Shown here piece after piece: positions 1 to 7,511 of a DNA stretch of 41,038 bases. Each line of letters opens with the position of its first letter. Position 1 is the first letter of the stretch. The position numbers were made by a program, and so were the translations under genes. The notes under the pieces are model-generated. The model had not been told where the DNA came from. It saw only the letters and a program-made list of their open reading frames with translations, and made no database searches. Origin of the DNA: Parcubacteria group bacterium (GTDB lineage Bacteria > Patescibacteriota > Minisyncoccia > Portnoybacterales > UBA2143); assembly GCA_013203625.1 (NCBI GenBank), contig JABMPX010000002.1:1-41038 (forward strand). Direction: 5' to 3'.

Positions 1-1801
1 AGTACATTCTTACTGCATCTGCCCCGTATTGATTAATATATTTATCTGGATTAACTATATTACCTTTTGACTTACTAATTTTGGCTCCATTGCTAATAAG
101 TAACCCATGTGCTCGAAATTTTTTGAATGGCTCTTCTTCTGGGATATATCCCAATTGATGTAAAACCATAGTTATAAAACGGGAATATAAAAGATGTAGA
201 ACGCTATGTTCTTTGCCACCAATATACATATCAACTGGCATCCATTTTTTAAGACGTTTTTTGTCTAAAGCCTGATCATCAAATTCAGTAGAAAGATAAC
301 GCAGATAATACCAACTAGAATCAACAAAAGGATCGGAAACATCTGTTTCTCTTTTAGCTGAACTACCACATTTAGGACAAGTAGTATTAACAAATTCTTT
401 AATCTTGTTTAAGGGACCTTTGCCTGAACCATCTGGTAGAAAATCATCCATATCAGGCAAAAGGACTGGCAAGTCTTTTTCTGGAACTGGCACCCAGCCA
501 CAATTCTTACATTTAATCATTGGGATAGGCGGCCCCCAGTATCTCTGACGACTAATACACCAATCCCGTAATTTATAATTAACTGATCTCTTGCCTAATT
601 TTTTCTTTCCCAGCCATTTAATTATTTCTGTTTCTGCTTTTTTAGTTGCTAAATTATTTAAAAAGTCAGAATTAATTGAAACACTTTCACCTGTAAAACA
701 TTCTTTATCTGTTTTTAAAACCTTAATAATATCTAAATTAAATTTCTTGGCAAATTCCATATCTCTCTCGTCGTGTGCAGGCACAGCCATAATTGCTCCT
801 GTACCATAACCTGACAAAACATAATCAGCTACATATAAAGGAATTTCTTTACCATTTACTGGATTAATAGCCATTAACCCTTTAATTTCCACGCCAGTTT
901 TATCTTTATTCAAATCAGTTCTATCTAGATCTGATTTTATTTTTGCTTTTTTTATATATTTTTCTATTTCTGAATAATTTTTAATTTTTGATTGAAACTT
1001 ACTTAATAATTCGTGCTCTGGGCAGACAACCATGTAAGTACAACCAAATAAAGTATCAGGTCGAGTAGTAAATACTTCTAGAATATAATCTAAATTTTTA
1101 ATTTTGAACTTAACTGAAGAACCTTGGCTTTTACCGATCCAATTTTTTTGGATTACTTTAACATCTTCGCTCCAATCAATCCAATCTAAATTTTTTAATA
1201 ATTTTTCTGCATAATCAGTGATGCGCCAAAACCATTGCTCCATATCTTTTTTTTCTACTTGAGCTTCGCATCGTTCACATCTGCCAGTAATAACCTGTTC
1301 ATTAGAAAGAACAGTTTTACAACTCGGACACCAATTAACTGATGACTTTTTACGATAAGCTAATCCTTTTTCATACATCTTTAAAAAGAGCCATTGTGTC
1401 CATTTATAATAATTAGGCTTATAAGTTTCAACTGTTCTAGCCCAATCATAAGCATTACCAATCATATGAAGTTGTTTATAGAAATTCTTTTCAGTTCGAG
1501 AAGAGACATCTTTAATATGTTCCTTTATTTTAATAGCGTAATTTTCAGAATGTATGCCAAAACCATCTAATCCAATTGGCTCAAAAACATCATGCCCCTG
1601 AAGATGCATAAAACGTCCATAGACATCACTATGAACAAAGGCATACATATTCCCAATATGCAATCCTTCAGCAGAAGGATATGGGAACATCATCAAGTTA
1701 TAATATGGTTTTTTTACTTTATCTAAATCAACTTGATATATTTTGTCTTCTTCCCATTTCTTTTGCCACTTTTTTTCTATTTTATTTGGATTGTATTTCA
1801 T
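1..1801 (-). CDS. leuS: Leucyl-tRNA synthetase, 3' end cut off by the window edge
   Basis: Class I synthetase that charges tRNA-Leu. About 600 codons are present from the ATG at 1801. The N-terminus has the HIGH-type motif in GLHIGNMYAFVHSD, then a zinc-knuckle pair (CPSC, later CERC) and a CP1 editing domain with TGAIMAVPAHDERD. After CP1 come a second Cys pair (CKNC ... CPKCG) and DWCISRQRYWG. Near the left edge is the signature loop as KISKS rather than KMSKS (SNGAKISKSKGN), so only the anticodon-binding and C-terminal parts are missing. It lies 9 bp after tatD on the same strand and probably shares its promoter. Identity is certain from the combined motifs. The Ile in KISKS is a mild, conservative variation. 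Confidence 0.97.
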   Translation of the reverse strand, partial: MKYNPNKIEKKWQKKWEEDKIYQVDLDKVKKPYYNLMMFPYPSAEGLHIGNMYAFVHSDVYGRFMHLQGHDVFEPIGLDGFGIHSENYAIKIKEHIKDVSSRTEKNFYKQLHMIGNAYDWARTVETYKPNYYKWTQWLFLKMYEKGLAYRKKSSVNWCPSCKTVLSNEQVITGRCERCEAQVEKKDMEQWFWRITDYAEKLLKNLDWIDWSEDVKVIQKNWIGKSQGSSVKFKIKNLDYILEVFTTRPDTLFGCTYMVVCPEHELLSKFQSKIKNYSEIEKYIKKAKIKSDLDRTDLNKDKTGVEIKGLMAINPVNGKEIPLYVADYVLSGYGTGAIMAVPAHDERDMEFAKKFNLDIIKVLKTDKECFTGESVSINSDFLNNLATKKAETEIIKWLGKKKLGKRSVNYKLRDWCISRQRYWGPPIPMIKCKNCGWVPVPEKDLPVLLPDMDDFLPDGSGKGPLNKIKEFVNTTCPKCGSSAKRETDVSDPFVDSSWYYLRYLSTEFDDQALDKKRLKKWMPVDMYIGGKEHSVLHLLYSRFITMVLHQLGYIPEEEPFKKFRAHGLLISNGAKISKSKGNIVNPDKYINQYGADAVRMY

Positions 1802-1810
1802 AATTTTAAA

Positions 1811-2662
1811 CTATATCCCAAATAACTTTCTTGCGTTTTGGGTTGTTTGTTTAGCCACTTTTTCAAATTTAATTCCTTTAATTTCAGCTATTTTTTCTGC
1901 AACATATTTTACATATAAAGGTTCGTTTCTTTTATCCCGATGCGGAACTGGAGTTAAATATGGCGTATCTGTTTCTAATAATATTTTTTCTAAAGGTAAA
2001 TTCTTAATTACTTTATCATAATCCCTAGCATAGGTAATAATGCCGTTAAGGCCGAAATAAAAGCCCATTTCTAATAATTTTTCTGCTTGAGACCAGCGAC
2101 CAACAAAACAATGGATTACGCCTCTTAATCCAGATGAGCAAGCCATAGGACAATGAGCGCAACCCATATTAAACATTTGCAAAATCTCTATCAAGTCATT
2201 GTATGCTTTGCAGCAGTGAAAAACAATTGGTTTATTCATTTGCTGGGCTAATTCCAATTGCTCTATTAAAACTTCTTTATGCTTGTCTTTTATCTTTTGA
2301 TTGATGCCATCAATTCCGTATTCCAAACCAATTTCTCCCATAGCAACTACTTTGGGATTCTCTAATAATTTCTGGTATTTCCCCTGGTCAAATTTCTCAA
2401 TTTTACGCTCTTTTTCTAATAATTCGCTTTTATCAAGGCCGTCCTGGCAAATATGAATAGGATGAAGCCCAACAATTGCATAAACCCCCTGTTTATGCTT
2501 TTCTGCATATTTAACAGCTCTTTTACTGCTGCTATATTGAGCTCCAACATTAATTACCCAAATATTTTCTTTTAATGCCCGTTTAATAACTTCATCGCCA
2601 TCATCCTTAAAAGCGTTAAAATTAATATGAGCATGAGTATCAATTAATAAAGGTTTAGACAT
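1811..2662 (-). CDS. tatD: TatD family metal-dependent hydrolase/DNase
   Basis: A 283-aa TIM-barrel amidohydrolase-type nuclease of the TatD family (3'-5' DNase/RNase in studied members). Metal ligands are visible: DTHAH (H10, H12), GEIGLEYG (E110), FHCCKAYND (H149), GVIHCFVG (H184) and LETDTPYLTPVPHR (D232). Length is near the usual 260. Residues about 165-178 carry an insertion with three Cys and one His just before the GVIHCF strand; most family members go straight from the helix to this strand. First gene of a tatD-leuS unit. The ATG at 2662 is exactly 6 nt downstream of a -10 box, so translation is probably leaderless. Confidence 0.93.
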   Translation of the reverse strand: MSKPLLIDTHAHINFNAFKDDGDEVIKRALKENIWVINVGAQYSSSKRAVKYAEKHKQGVYAIVGLHPIHICQDGLDKSELLEKERKIEKFDQGKYQKLLENPKVVAMGEIGLEYGIDGINQKIKDKHKEVLIEQLELAQQMNKPIVFHCCKAYNDLIEILQMFNMGCAHCPMACSSGLRGVIHCFVGRWSQAEKLLEMGFYFGLNGIITYARDYDKVIKNLPLEKILLETDTPYLTPVPHRDKRNEPLYVKYVAEKIAEIKGIKFEKVAKQTTQNARKLFGI

Positions 2663-2668
2663 AGAAAT

Positions 2669-2697
2669 ATATTAGCTCATTTAGAACCTATTTTCAA
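2669..2697 (-). promoter_or_regulatory. tatD-leuS promoter, leaderless type
   Basis: On the minus strand: TTGAAA (2697-2692), 17-nt spacer, TAATAT (2674-2669), then 6 nt to the tatD ATG. Transcription would start at or next to the start codon. The -35 overlaps the -35 of the divergent promoter at 2691-2719. Confidence 0.6.
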
Positions 2698-2719
2698 GTA
2701 GAAAAATTCTTGCTATAAT
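2691..2719 (+). promoter_or_regulatory. Promoter of the 37-aa gene, extended -10
   Basis: TTTTCA (2691-2696), 17-nt spacer, TATAAT (2714-2719) preceded by TGC, which makes an extended -10. A start near 2726 gives a leader of about 47 nt before the ATG at 2773. Confidence 0.6.
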
Positions 2720-2772
2720 AAATTAGGAGTTAATTTGTGTAAAATTTGTTATCGGAAAGGAGGGTCACTGGA

Positions 2773-2886
2773 ATGAGAAAGAACCTTGGATCAGAAAGAA
2801 AAAGAATCGAAGTGTTAAGAGTCCTAAATAAGAAAAAGGCGATAGCAAAGGTAAAGAAACCTATCTGTAAATCTTGTAACAAATAA
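2773..2886 (+). CDS. Small basic CxxC protein, 37 aa, unknown function
   Basis: Encodes 37 residues beginning MRKNLGSERKRIEVLRVL and ending KKPICKSCNK. About a third of the residues are Lys or Arg, and there is one CKSC pair at the C-terminus that could bind half a zinc site or form a disulfide. Expression signals are unusually good for so small a frame: a consensus promoter with extended -10, a strong Shine-Dalgarno (GGAAAGGAGGG, about 2753-2763), and hairpins downstream. It lies alone on the plus strand between two minus-strand units. It could be a zinc-knuckle RNA- or ribosome-binding peptide, but that rests only on composition; I do not recognise a family. Confidence 0.6.
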   Translation: MRKNLGSERKRIEVLRVLNKKKAIAKVKKPICKSCNK

Positions 2887-2902
2887 CAACACGAAAAACG
2901 GT

Positions 2903-2926
2903 GAGCTCTTCAAATAAGAAGAGCTC
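2903..2926 (+). terminator. Hairpin after the 37-aa gene, possible first terminator
   Basis: Perfect 9-bp inverted repeat (GAGCTCTTC, 6-nt loop AAATAA, GAAGAGCTC) 16 nt after the stop codon. It is followed by CCAAAAATTTT rather than a clean T-run, so it may stabilise the 3' end rather than terminate. Confidence 0.4.
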
Positions 2927-2982
2927 CCAAAAATTTTACGGTGATACTAGTAATTGCTTACGTATCGGAAAGTTAAGAAATA

Positions 2983-3006
2983 AAAAAGCCCCATCAGGGG
3001 CTTTTT
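2983..3006. terminator. Bidirectional rho-independent terminator between the 37-aa gene and metG
   Basis: Stem AAAAAGCCCC / GGGGCTTTTT with loop ATCA, giving a T-run on either strand. It is flanked by a second inverted repeat, AGTTAAGAAA (2971-2980) and its exact complement (3016-3025), which lengthens the structure right up to the metG stop codon at 3026. Confidence 0.85.
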
Positions 3007-3025
3007 AAAAATAACTTTCTTAACT

Positions 3026-4465
3026 TTATAATCGGGGAAATAATGCCTCGGTTTTTTTATTTTGCTTGATTTGCTTTAAAATTTCCTCTGAAGTTTCCGG
3101 CATAAATGGCTCTAATAGTAAAGCAATTTCTCTTATTGTTGTCAATAGTTGAGATAAAACTTCTTTGGCTTTATCTTGATTATTTTCAACAAGCTCCCAT
3201 GGCTTATTTTTCTCAATACACTCATCACAGAAACTAATTAATTGCCAGATTGATTCTAAAGCATCATTAAATTTAATTTCTTCCATTGCTTTATTATATT
3301 TCTCTTGAACTAATCTGATTTCTGAGTTAAATTCTTTATCAGATTCTTCGCTATTGCTCAGAATGACGCCTGCTTTTTCTGACAAAGTTAAAACTCTACT
3401 TACCAAATTACCTAACCCATTAGCTAAGTCAGAATTATAACGCTCTTCTAATCGCTTAATGCTAAAATCGCCATCCTGACCAAAAGAAATTTCTTTCAAA
3501 AGAAAATATCTAATCGTATCTGCTCCGTATTTATCAACCAAATAGATTGGATCAACAACATTGCCTAAAGATTTGGACATCTTTTGTCCATTAATAGTTA
3601 AATAACCATGAACAAAAATTTTCTTTGGTAATTTCAATCCTATGGCTAAAAGCAAAGCTGGCCAAAAAATAGCATGAAATTTAACAATATCTTTGGCTAT
3701 CAGATGTAAATCAGCTGGCCAATATTTATTAAATTTTTTAGAATCATCTTTATAGCCAATAGCAGTGATATAGTTTTGAAGGGCCTCTACCCACACATAT
3801 GTTTTCTGTTCTTTATCAAAAGGCAGATCAATTCCCCATTTTACATTTTGTCGAGAGATAGAAAAATTACCTAAATCCTGTTTTAATAAAGATAAAACTT
3901 CTTTTTTGCGCTCTTTTGGTTCTATTATCAATTTATCGCTTTCGATAAGTTTCTTCACTTGAGGTAGAAAATCATTAAGTTTAAAAAAATAGTTTGTTTC
4001 TGAAATTAATTTTGGCTCTTTTTGATGATCAGGGCATTTGCCATTAATTAATTCTTTTTTAGTAATAAACTTTTCGCAGCCAATACAATATAATCCCCTA
4101 TATTCATCTTGATAAATTTTTCCGCTTTCTTTTAATTTTAATAAAAATTTTTCTACTCCTTTCTTATGTCTTTCATCTGTTGTCCGTATAAAATCACTAT
4201 ATTCAATATTAAGTTTTTCCCACGCCTTTTTAAAAGATTTAACAATCTTATCAACAAATTCTTGTGGTGTTTTTCCTGCTTTTTCTGCTGCTTGGGCAAT
4301 TTTTTCTCCATGTTCATCTGTTCCAGTTAAAAAGAAAACTTCCTCGCCTAATTTACGATGATAGCGAGCTAAAACGTCGGCCGCCACAGTAGTATAAGCC
4401 GTGCCAATATGTGGAGCTTGATTAGTATAATATATTGGAGTAGTGATATAAAATTTCTTTTTCAT
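3026..4465 (-). CDS. metG: Methionyl-tRNA synthetase
   Basis: A 479-aa class I synthetase that charges tRNA-Met. Signature parts are the APHIGTAY motif (H19), a zinc knuckle C127-x2-C130 ... C144-x2-H147, FSISRQNVKWGIDLP and KMSKS at 295-299. There is no C-terminal tRNA-binding (EMAP-like) domain, so this is the short form. Residues 367-375 (VILSNSEES) are encoded by a dispersed palindromic repeat inserted in frame, in the linker between the catalytic domain and the anticodon-binding helices. It follows rsmI with a 1-nt gap and ends at a strong bidirectional terminator. Confidence 0.97.
   Translation of the reverse strand: MKKKFYITTPIYYTNQAPHIGTAYTTVAADVLARYHRKLGEEVFFLTGTDEHGEKIAQAAEKAGKTPQEFVDKIVKSFKKAWEKLNIEYSDFIRTTDERHKKGVEKFLLKLKESGKIYQDEYRGLYCIGCEKFITKKELINGKCPDHQKEPKLISETNYFFKLNDFLPQVKKLIESDKLIIEPKERKKEVLSLLKQDLGNFSISRQNVKWGIDLPFDKEQKTYVWVEALQNYITAIGYKDDSKKFNKYWPADLHLIAKDIVKFHAIFWPALLLAIGLKLPKKIFVHGYLTINGQKMSKSLGNVVDPIYLVDKYGADTIRYFLLKEISFGQDGDFSIKRLEERYNSDLANGLGNLVSRVLTLSEKAGVILSNSEESDKEFNSEIRLVQEKYNKAMEEIKFNDALESIWQLISFCDECIEKNKPWELVENNQDKAKEVLSQLLTTIREIALLLEPFMPETSEEILKQIKQNKKTEALFPRL
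3341..3367 (-). repeat. Dispersed palindromic repeat inside metG, in frame
   Basis: The minus strand reads GTCATTCTGAGC, then AATA, then GCGAAGAATCT. It folds as ATTCT-GA-GC, loop AATA, GC-GA-AGAAT with tandem G-A mismatches. From memory it resembles a repeat usually seen between genes in many bacteria, whose translation reads VILSEA... or similar. Only one copy is in this window, so the assignment rests on recognition. Confidence 0.6.
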
Positions 4466-4466
4466 A

Positions 4467-5147
4467 TTATTTTTCTACAATAACAACAAATTCTCCTTTG
4501 AATTCTTCTTTTGGTAATAAATTAATTTGTTCAATAATTTCCTCAATATCTCCCCGATAAACTGTTTCAAATTTTTTAGTTAATTCACGACAAACTACAA
4601 TCCTTCTTTCATTTTCTAAAGCATTTTTTAATTCTTCCAGTGTTTTCTTGATTCTATGGATTGATTCATAGAAGATAACTGTTTTCTCCATATTAGAAAC
4701 TTCCTGAAAAAACTTTTTTCTTTTTTTCTTTGCTGGAGGAAAGCCGAGAAAAATAAATTTATCAGCTGAAAACCCAGAAATACTTAAAGCAGAAATTAAA
4801 GCTGAAGGGCCAGGAATAGGAATAATTTTTAAATCAGGCTGTTCCTTGACTAAATAATCAATTAACTTTGCTCCTGGATCACTAATGCAAGGCGTGCCAG
4901 CATCAGAAACTAAAGCCAAATTCTTGTCTTTTTTTAATTGTTCTAAGATACGCTCAATTTTAGTTAATTTGCTATGCTGATGATAGCTAATAGTTGGCTT
5001 TGAAATTTTGTAATGACTTAATAATTTTTTTGTTACCCTGGTATCTTCGCAAAGAATTAAATCAACTTCTTTTAAAATTCGCAGAGCCCTAAAAGACAAA
5101 TCTTCCAAATTGCCAATAGGAGTAGCAATGATGTATAAAGTAGCCAT
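4467..5147 (-). CDS. rsmI: 16S rRNA 2'-O-ribose C1402 methyltransferase, short form
   Basis: A SAM-dependent methyltransferase that 2'-O-methylates C1402 in the ribosomal P site. Family motifs are IATPIGNLEDLSFRAL at the N-terminus, LCEDTRVTKKLL, LVSDAGTPCISDPGAKL and PIPGPSALISALSISG, then FLGFPPAKKKRK. At 226 aa it lacks the roughly 50-residue C-terminal helical domain found in E. coli RsmI (286 aa), as in other reduced genomes. First gene of an rsmI-metG unit. The ATG at 5147 lies exactly 6 nt after a TACAAT box, which suggests a leaderless transcript. Confidence 0.95.
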   Translation of the reverse strand: MATLYIIATPIGNLEDLSFRALRILKEVDLILCEDTRVTKKLLSHYKISKPTISYHQHSKLTKIERILEQLKKDKNLALVSDAGTPCISDPGAKLIDYLVKEQPDLKIIPIPGPSALISALSISGFSADKFIFLGFPPAKKKRKKFFQEVSNMEKTVIFYESIHRIKKTLEELKNALENERRIVVCRELTKKFETVYRGDIEEIIEQINLLPKEEFKGEFVVIVEK

Positions 5148-5153
5148 GGTCTA

Positions 5154-5183
5154 ATTGTATCTAAAAACCGTCCCTTTTGGCAA
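5154..5183 (-). promoter_or_regulatory. rsmI-metG promoter nested in the preceding terminator
   Basis: On the minus strand: TTGCCA (5183-5178), 18-nt spacer, TACAAT (5159-5154), then 6 nt to the rsmI ATG. The -35 falls in the loop of the terminator at 5163-5189 and the spacer crosses its T-run. Confidence 0.6.
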
Positions 5184-5189
5184 GGACGG
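5163..5189 (-). terminator. Rho-independent terminator after the AI-2E family gene
   Basis: The minus-strand stem is CCGTCC / GGACGG with inner TT/AA pairs, followed by TTTTT (5167-5163). It lies 29 nt after the stop of the 5219-6235 gene. It closes the long recO-to-permease unit. Confidence 0.8.
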
Positions 5190-5218
5190 CTATGTATTCT
5201 TTCCTTTCTGTATTAAAT

Positions 5219-6235
5219 TTAAGCAGATTTTTTTTGGAAATCTTTAAGAAATTCAGCTACGGCTGCAGCCAAAGGAACAGCTAAAATAAGTCCCAGAATC
5301 CCAGCTAGTTTAGCGCCAATCAACATAACAATAATAATCACTATTGGATTTAGACCAACTGTTTTTCTCATTACTTGAGGCACAATAATATAATTTTCTA
5401 ATTGCTGAATAACAATATAGAGAAGAAGAACTAATAAAGCCAAGAATGGCGCCTGAAAAAAAGCTAAAATAACTGCCGGAATAGCTGCAATAATTGGCCC
5501 GATATAAGGAATAATTTCTAAAATAGCAGCTATTAAAGCTAAAATCAGAACATACTTTATTCCTAAAAAATAAAGACCAATAAAGGTTAAACAGCCAATA
5601 ATTAGCATCAACAAAAGCTGCCCTCTTAACCATCCGCCTATTTTACCTTCAATCCGCCCAATTAGATCAGAAATATAAGATTGATGTTCTTCGGGAGTTA
5701 AAGAAATTAGAAACTTTTTAGCCCCTTTTTCCTGAACAGCCAAATAAAAAGATATAACTAAAATAATAACTGCTGAAAATAAGCCGCCAAAAAAGCTGAT
5801 TGTCGTAGCAAAGACGCTTGAAGCAGCTTGGGCTAATTTATTGCCAAGATTGTCTAAAAACCCCTGTAAATCTCCTTGGGCCTGGTAATGTCCATACCAC
5901 TCTTGAACACTTAATCCTATTTTCCCGGTAATTTCAGGAAAATGAGCAGCTAATTGTTTAATTTGTTCAGACAAAGGAGGAAAAATTAAAGTAACAATCA
6001 AACCTACTAATAAAAGAACAGATAAATAAATAAAAACTACTCCTAAAAGACGATGTATTTTATGTCTTTGGAGCCAGCTAACTGGTCCATTAATAGCCGC
6101 GGCAATAACTACAGAAAGAAAAACAATAATTAAAATATCTCTAATCAGATATAAAAAAACTAAACCTAAAATAATTAGGATAATTCGGAAAACAGTAGAA
6201 GTAGAAATATTAATTGTTTGTGAATTATTATTCAT
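5219..6235 (-). CDS. AI-2E family transporter (PerM/YdiK-like membrane protein)
   Basis: A 338-aa polytopic membrane protein. There are N-terminal hydrophobic segments around residues 12-45 and 65-85, and a soluble stretch of about 60 residues (EQIKQLAAHFPEITGKIG). Then comes a C-terminal block of several helices containing the family-like LEIIPYIGPIIAAIPA and ILGLILAVPLAAAVAEFLKD. Members export autoinducer-2 or ions in a few studied cases; the substrate cannot be read from sequence. It follows the M16 peptidase with a 1-nt gap and is the last gene before a terminator. An overlapping 107-aa frame on the same strand is a shadow. Confidence 0.88.
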   Translation of the reverse strand: MNNNSQTINISTSTVFRIILIILGLVFLYLIRDILIIVFLSVVIAAAINGPVSWLQRHKIHRLLGVVFIYLSVLLLVGLIVTLIFPPLSEQIKQLAAHFPEITGKIGLSVQEWYGHYQAQGDLQGFLDNLGNKLAQAASSVFATTISFFGGLFSAVIILVISFYLAVQEKGAKKFLISLTPEEHQSYISDLIGRIEGKIGGWLRGQLLLMLIIGCLTFIGLYFLGIKYVLILALIAAILEIIPYIGPIIAAIPAVILAFFQAPFLALLVLLLYIVIQQLENYIIVPQVMRKTVGLNPIVIIIVMLIGAKLAGILGLILAVPLAAAVAEFLKDFQKKSA

Positions 6236-6236
6236 C

Positions 6237-7502
6237 TTAAATTTTTAATAATTTATCAAATCTATTTTTATCCTTGAATGGTCCGATTAAAGCCAAATTA
6301 AGTTTTTCCGGCCTAAATATGTCCTTAGCCACTCGTTGGATATCATTAACAGTTACTGCATCAATTTTAGCGAACTTTTGCTCTAAAGTCAAAATTTTAT
6401 CAGTTAAAAGCTCTTGAAGAGCGTAAAAAGAAGCTTGTTCATCTGATGATTCCATACTGATTAAAGCTGATCCCTTAATATGATCTTTGGCTTTCTTTAG
6501 CTCTTTTGGACCAACTTTTTGTTTAGTAATTTTTTTAAATTCTTCCAAAATAGTTTTAATAGCCTTATCAACTTTTTGATTATCAACTCCTGAACTAACA
6601 ACTAAACAACCAACATCTGTGTCCATATCTGCTTCGGCTTTTATATAATAAGCTAACCCCTGTCTTTCTCTAACAGAAATAAACAAACGTGAACTCATAT
6701 ATCCACCTAAAATATCTCCTAAAATACTTAAAGCATATCTATCTGGATGAAATATATTATATGCTCTAACTCCTAAGATTAAATGTGTCTGGTCAGTTTT
6801 TTTATAATAAATTGAAGCTTGTGGCTTAACTTGTTTTTCTTTAACTGCTAATTTATTTTCAACTTGATCACAATTAATTTTTTGAAAATATTTTTTGATT
6901 TTATCAATGGTTTCTTTTTGATTAATATTGCCAGCTACAGCAATAATTGTATTTTTAGAAGAATAGTGATTTTTTAAATAATTTATAAAATCATTTTTTT
7001 GCATTCTTTTAATTGTATTTTCATTGCCAACAATATGCCAACCAGATGGTTGGTCTTCGTACAAAAGCTTAAGCCAAAGATATCCTACATAATTCATCGG
7101 TATATCGAAAATCATATTTAATTCTTGCAAAATAGTGCCGCGTTCTCTATCTATCTCTTTTCCATCAAAAAGTGAATTTATATAAATATCAGAAACCCAA
7201 TCAAGAGCTAAATCTAAATGGCTAGCATCAATTTTCGCCCAGTAACCAGTATATTCCTGCGAGGTAAAAGCATTATAATGTCCTCCTATCTGATCTAATG
7301 GTTCAATTAATTTTAAAGTATTAGGACGCTTTTTAGTGCCCTTAAAAAACATATGCTCTAAAAAATGAGAAAGGCCATTAATTTCTTTTGTCTCATACTT
7401 AGAGCCAGTACCAACTAGTAATAAAACAGCAGCTGTCTTAGTATTTTTAGCTGGAACTGTAATAATCCGCAACCCATTTTTAAGAGTAGTTTTTTTGTAC
7501 AT
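6237..7502 (-). CDS. M16 family zinc metallopeptidase (processing-peptidase type)
   Basis: A 421-aa single-unit M16B-type peptidase. It has the inverted zinc motif HFLEH (H46, E49, H50) in GLSHFLEHMFFKGTKKRP and the downstream acidic ligand region ERGTILQE (E120/E127). The C-terminal half has the family's YYIKAEADMDTDVG-like core and the R/Y loop near SSRLFISVRERQGLAYY. No signal peptide is visible, so it is probably cytoplasmic. Such enzymes degrade or trim peptides; the substrate is unknown. It is the fourth gene of the recO-to-permease unit, 9 bp after glyS. Confidence 0.93.
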   Translation of the reverse strand: MYKKTTLKNGLRIITVPAKNTKTAAVLLLVGTGSKYETKEINGLSHFLEHMFFKGTKKRPNTLKLIEPLDQIGGHYNAFTSQEYTGYWAKIDASHLDLALDWVSDIYINSLFDGKEIDRERGTILQELNMIFDIPMNYVGYLWLKLLYEDQPSGWHIVGNENTIKRMQKNDFINYLKNHYSSKNTIIAVAGNINQKETIDKIKKYFQKINCDQVENKLAVKEKQVKPQASIYYKKTDQTHLILGVRAYNIFHPDRYALSILGDILGGYMSSRLFISVRERQGLAYYIKAEADMDTDVGCLVVSSGVDNQKVDKAIKTILEEFKKITKQKVGPKELKKAKDHIKGSALISMESSDEQASFYALQELLTDKILTLEQKFAKIDAVTVNDIQRVAKDIFRPEKLNLALIGPFKDKNRFDKLLKI

Positions 7503-7511
7503 ATTGAAAAA

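Noticed and set aside
2750-2972. Direct repeat TATCGGAAAG at 2750-2759 and 2963-2972 as element ends
   Set aside because: Ten bases only, no inverted termini, and the second copy lies inside the terminator region; chance is likely.
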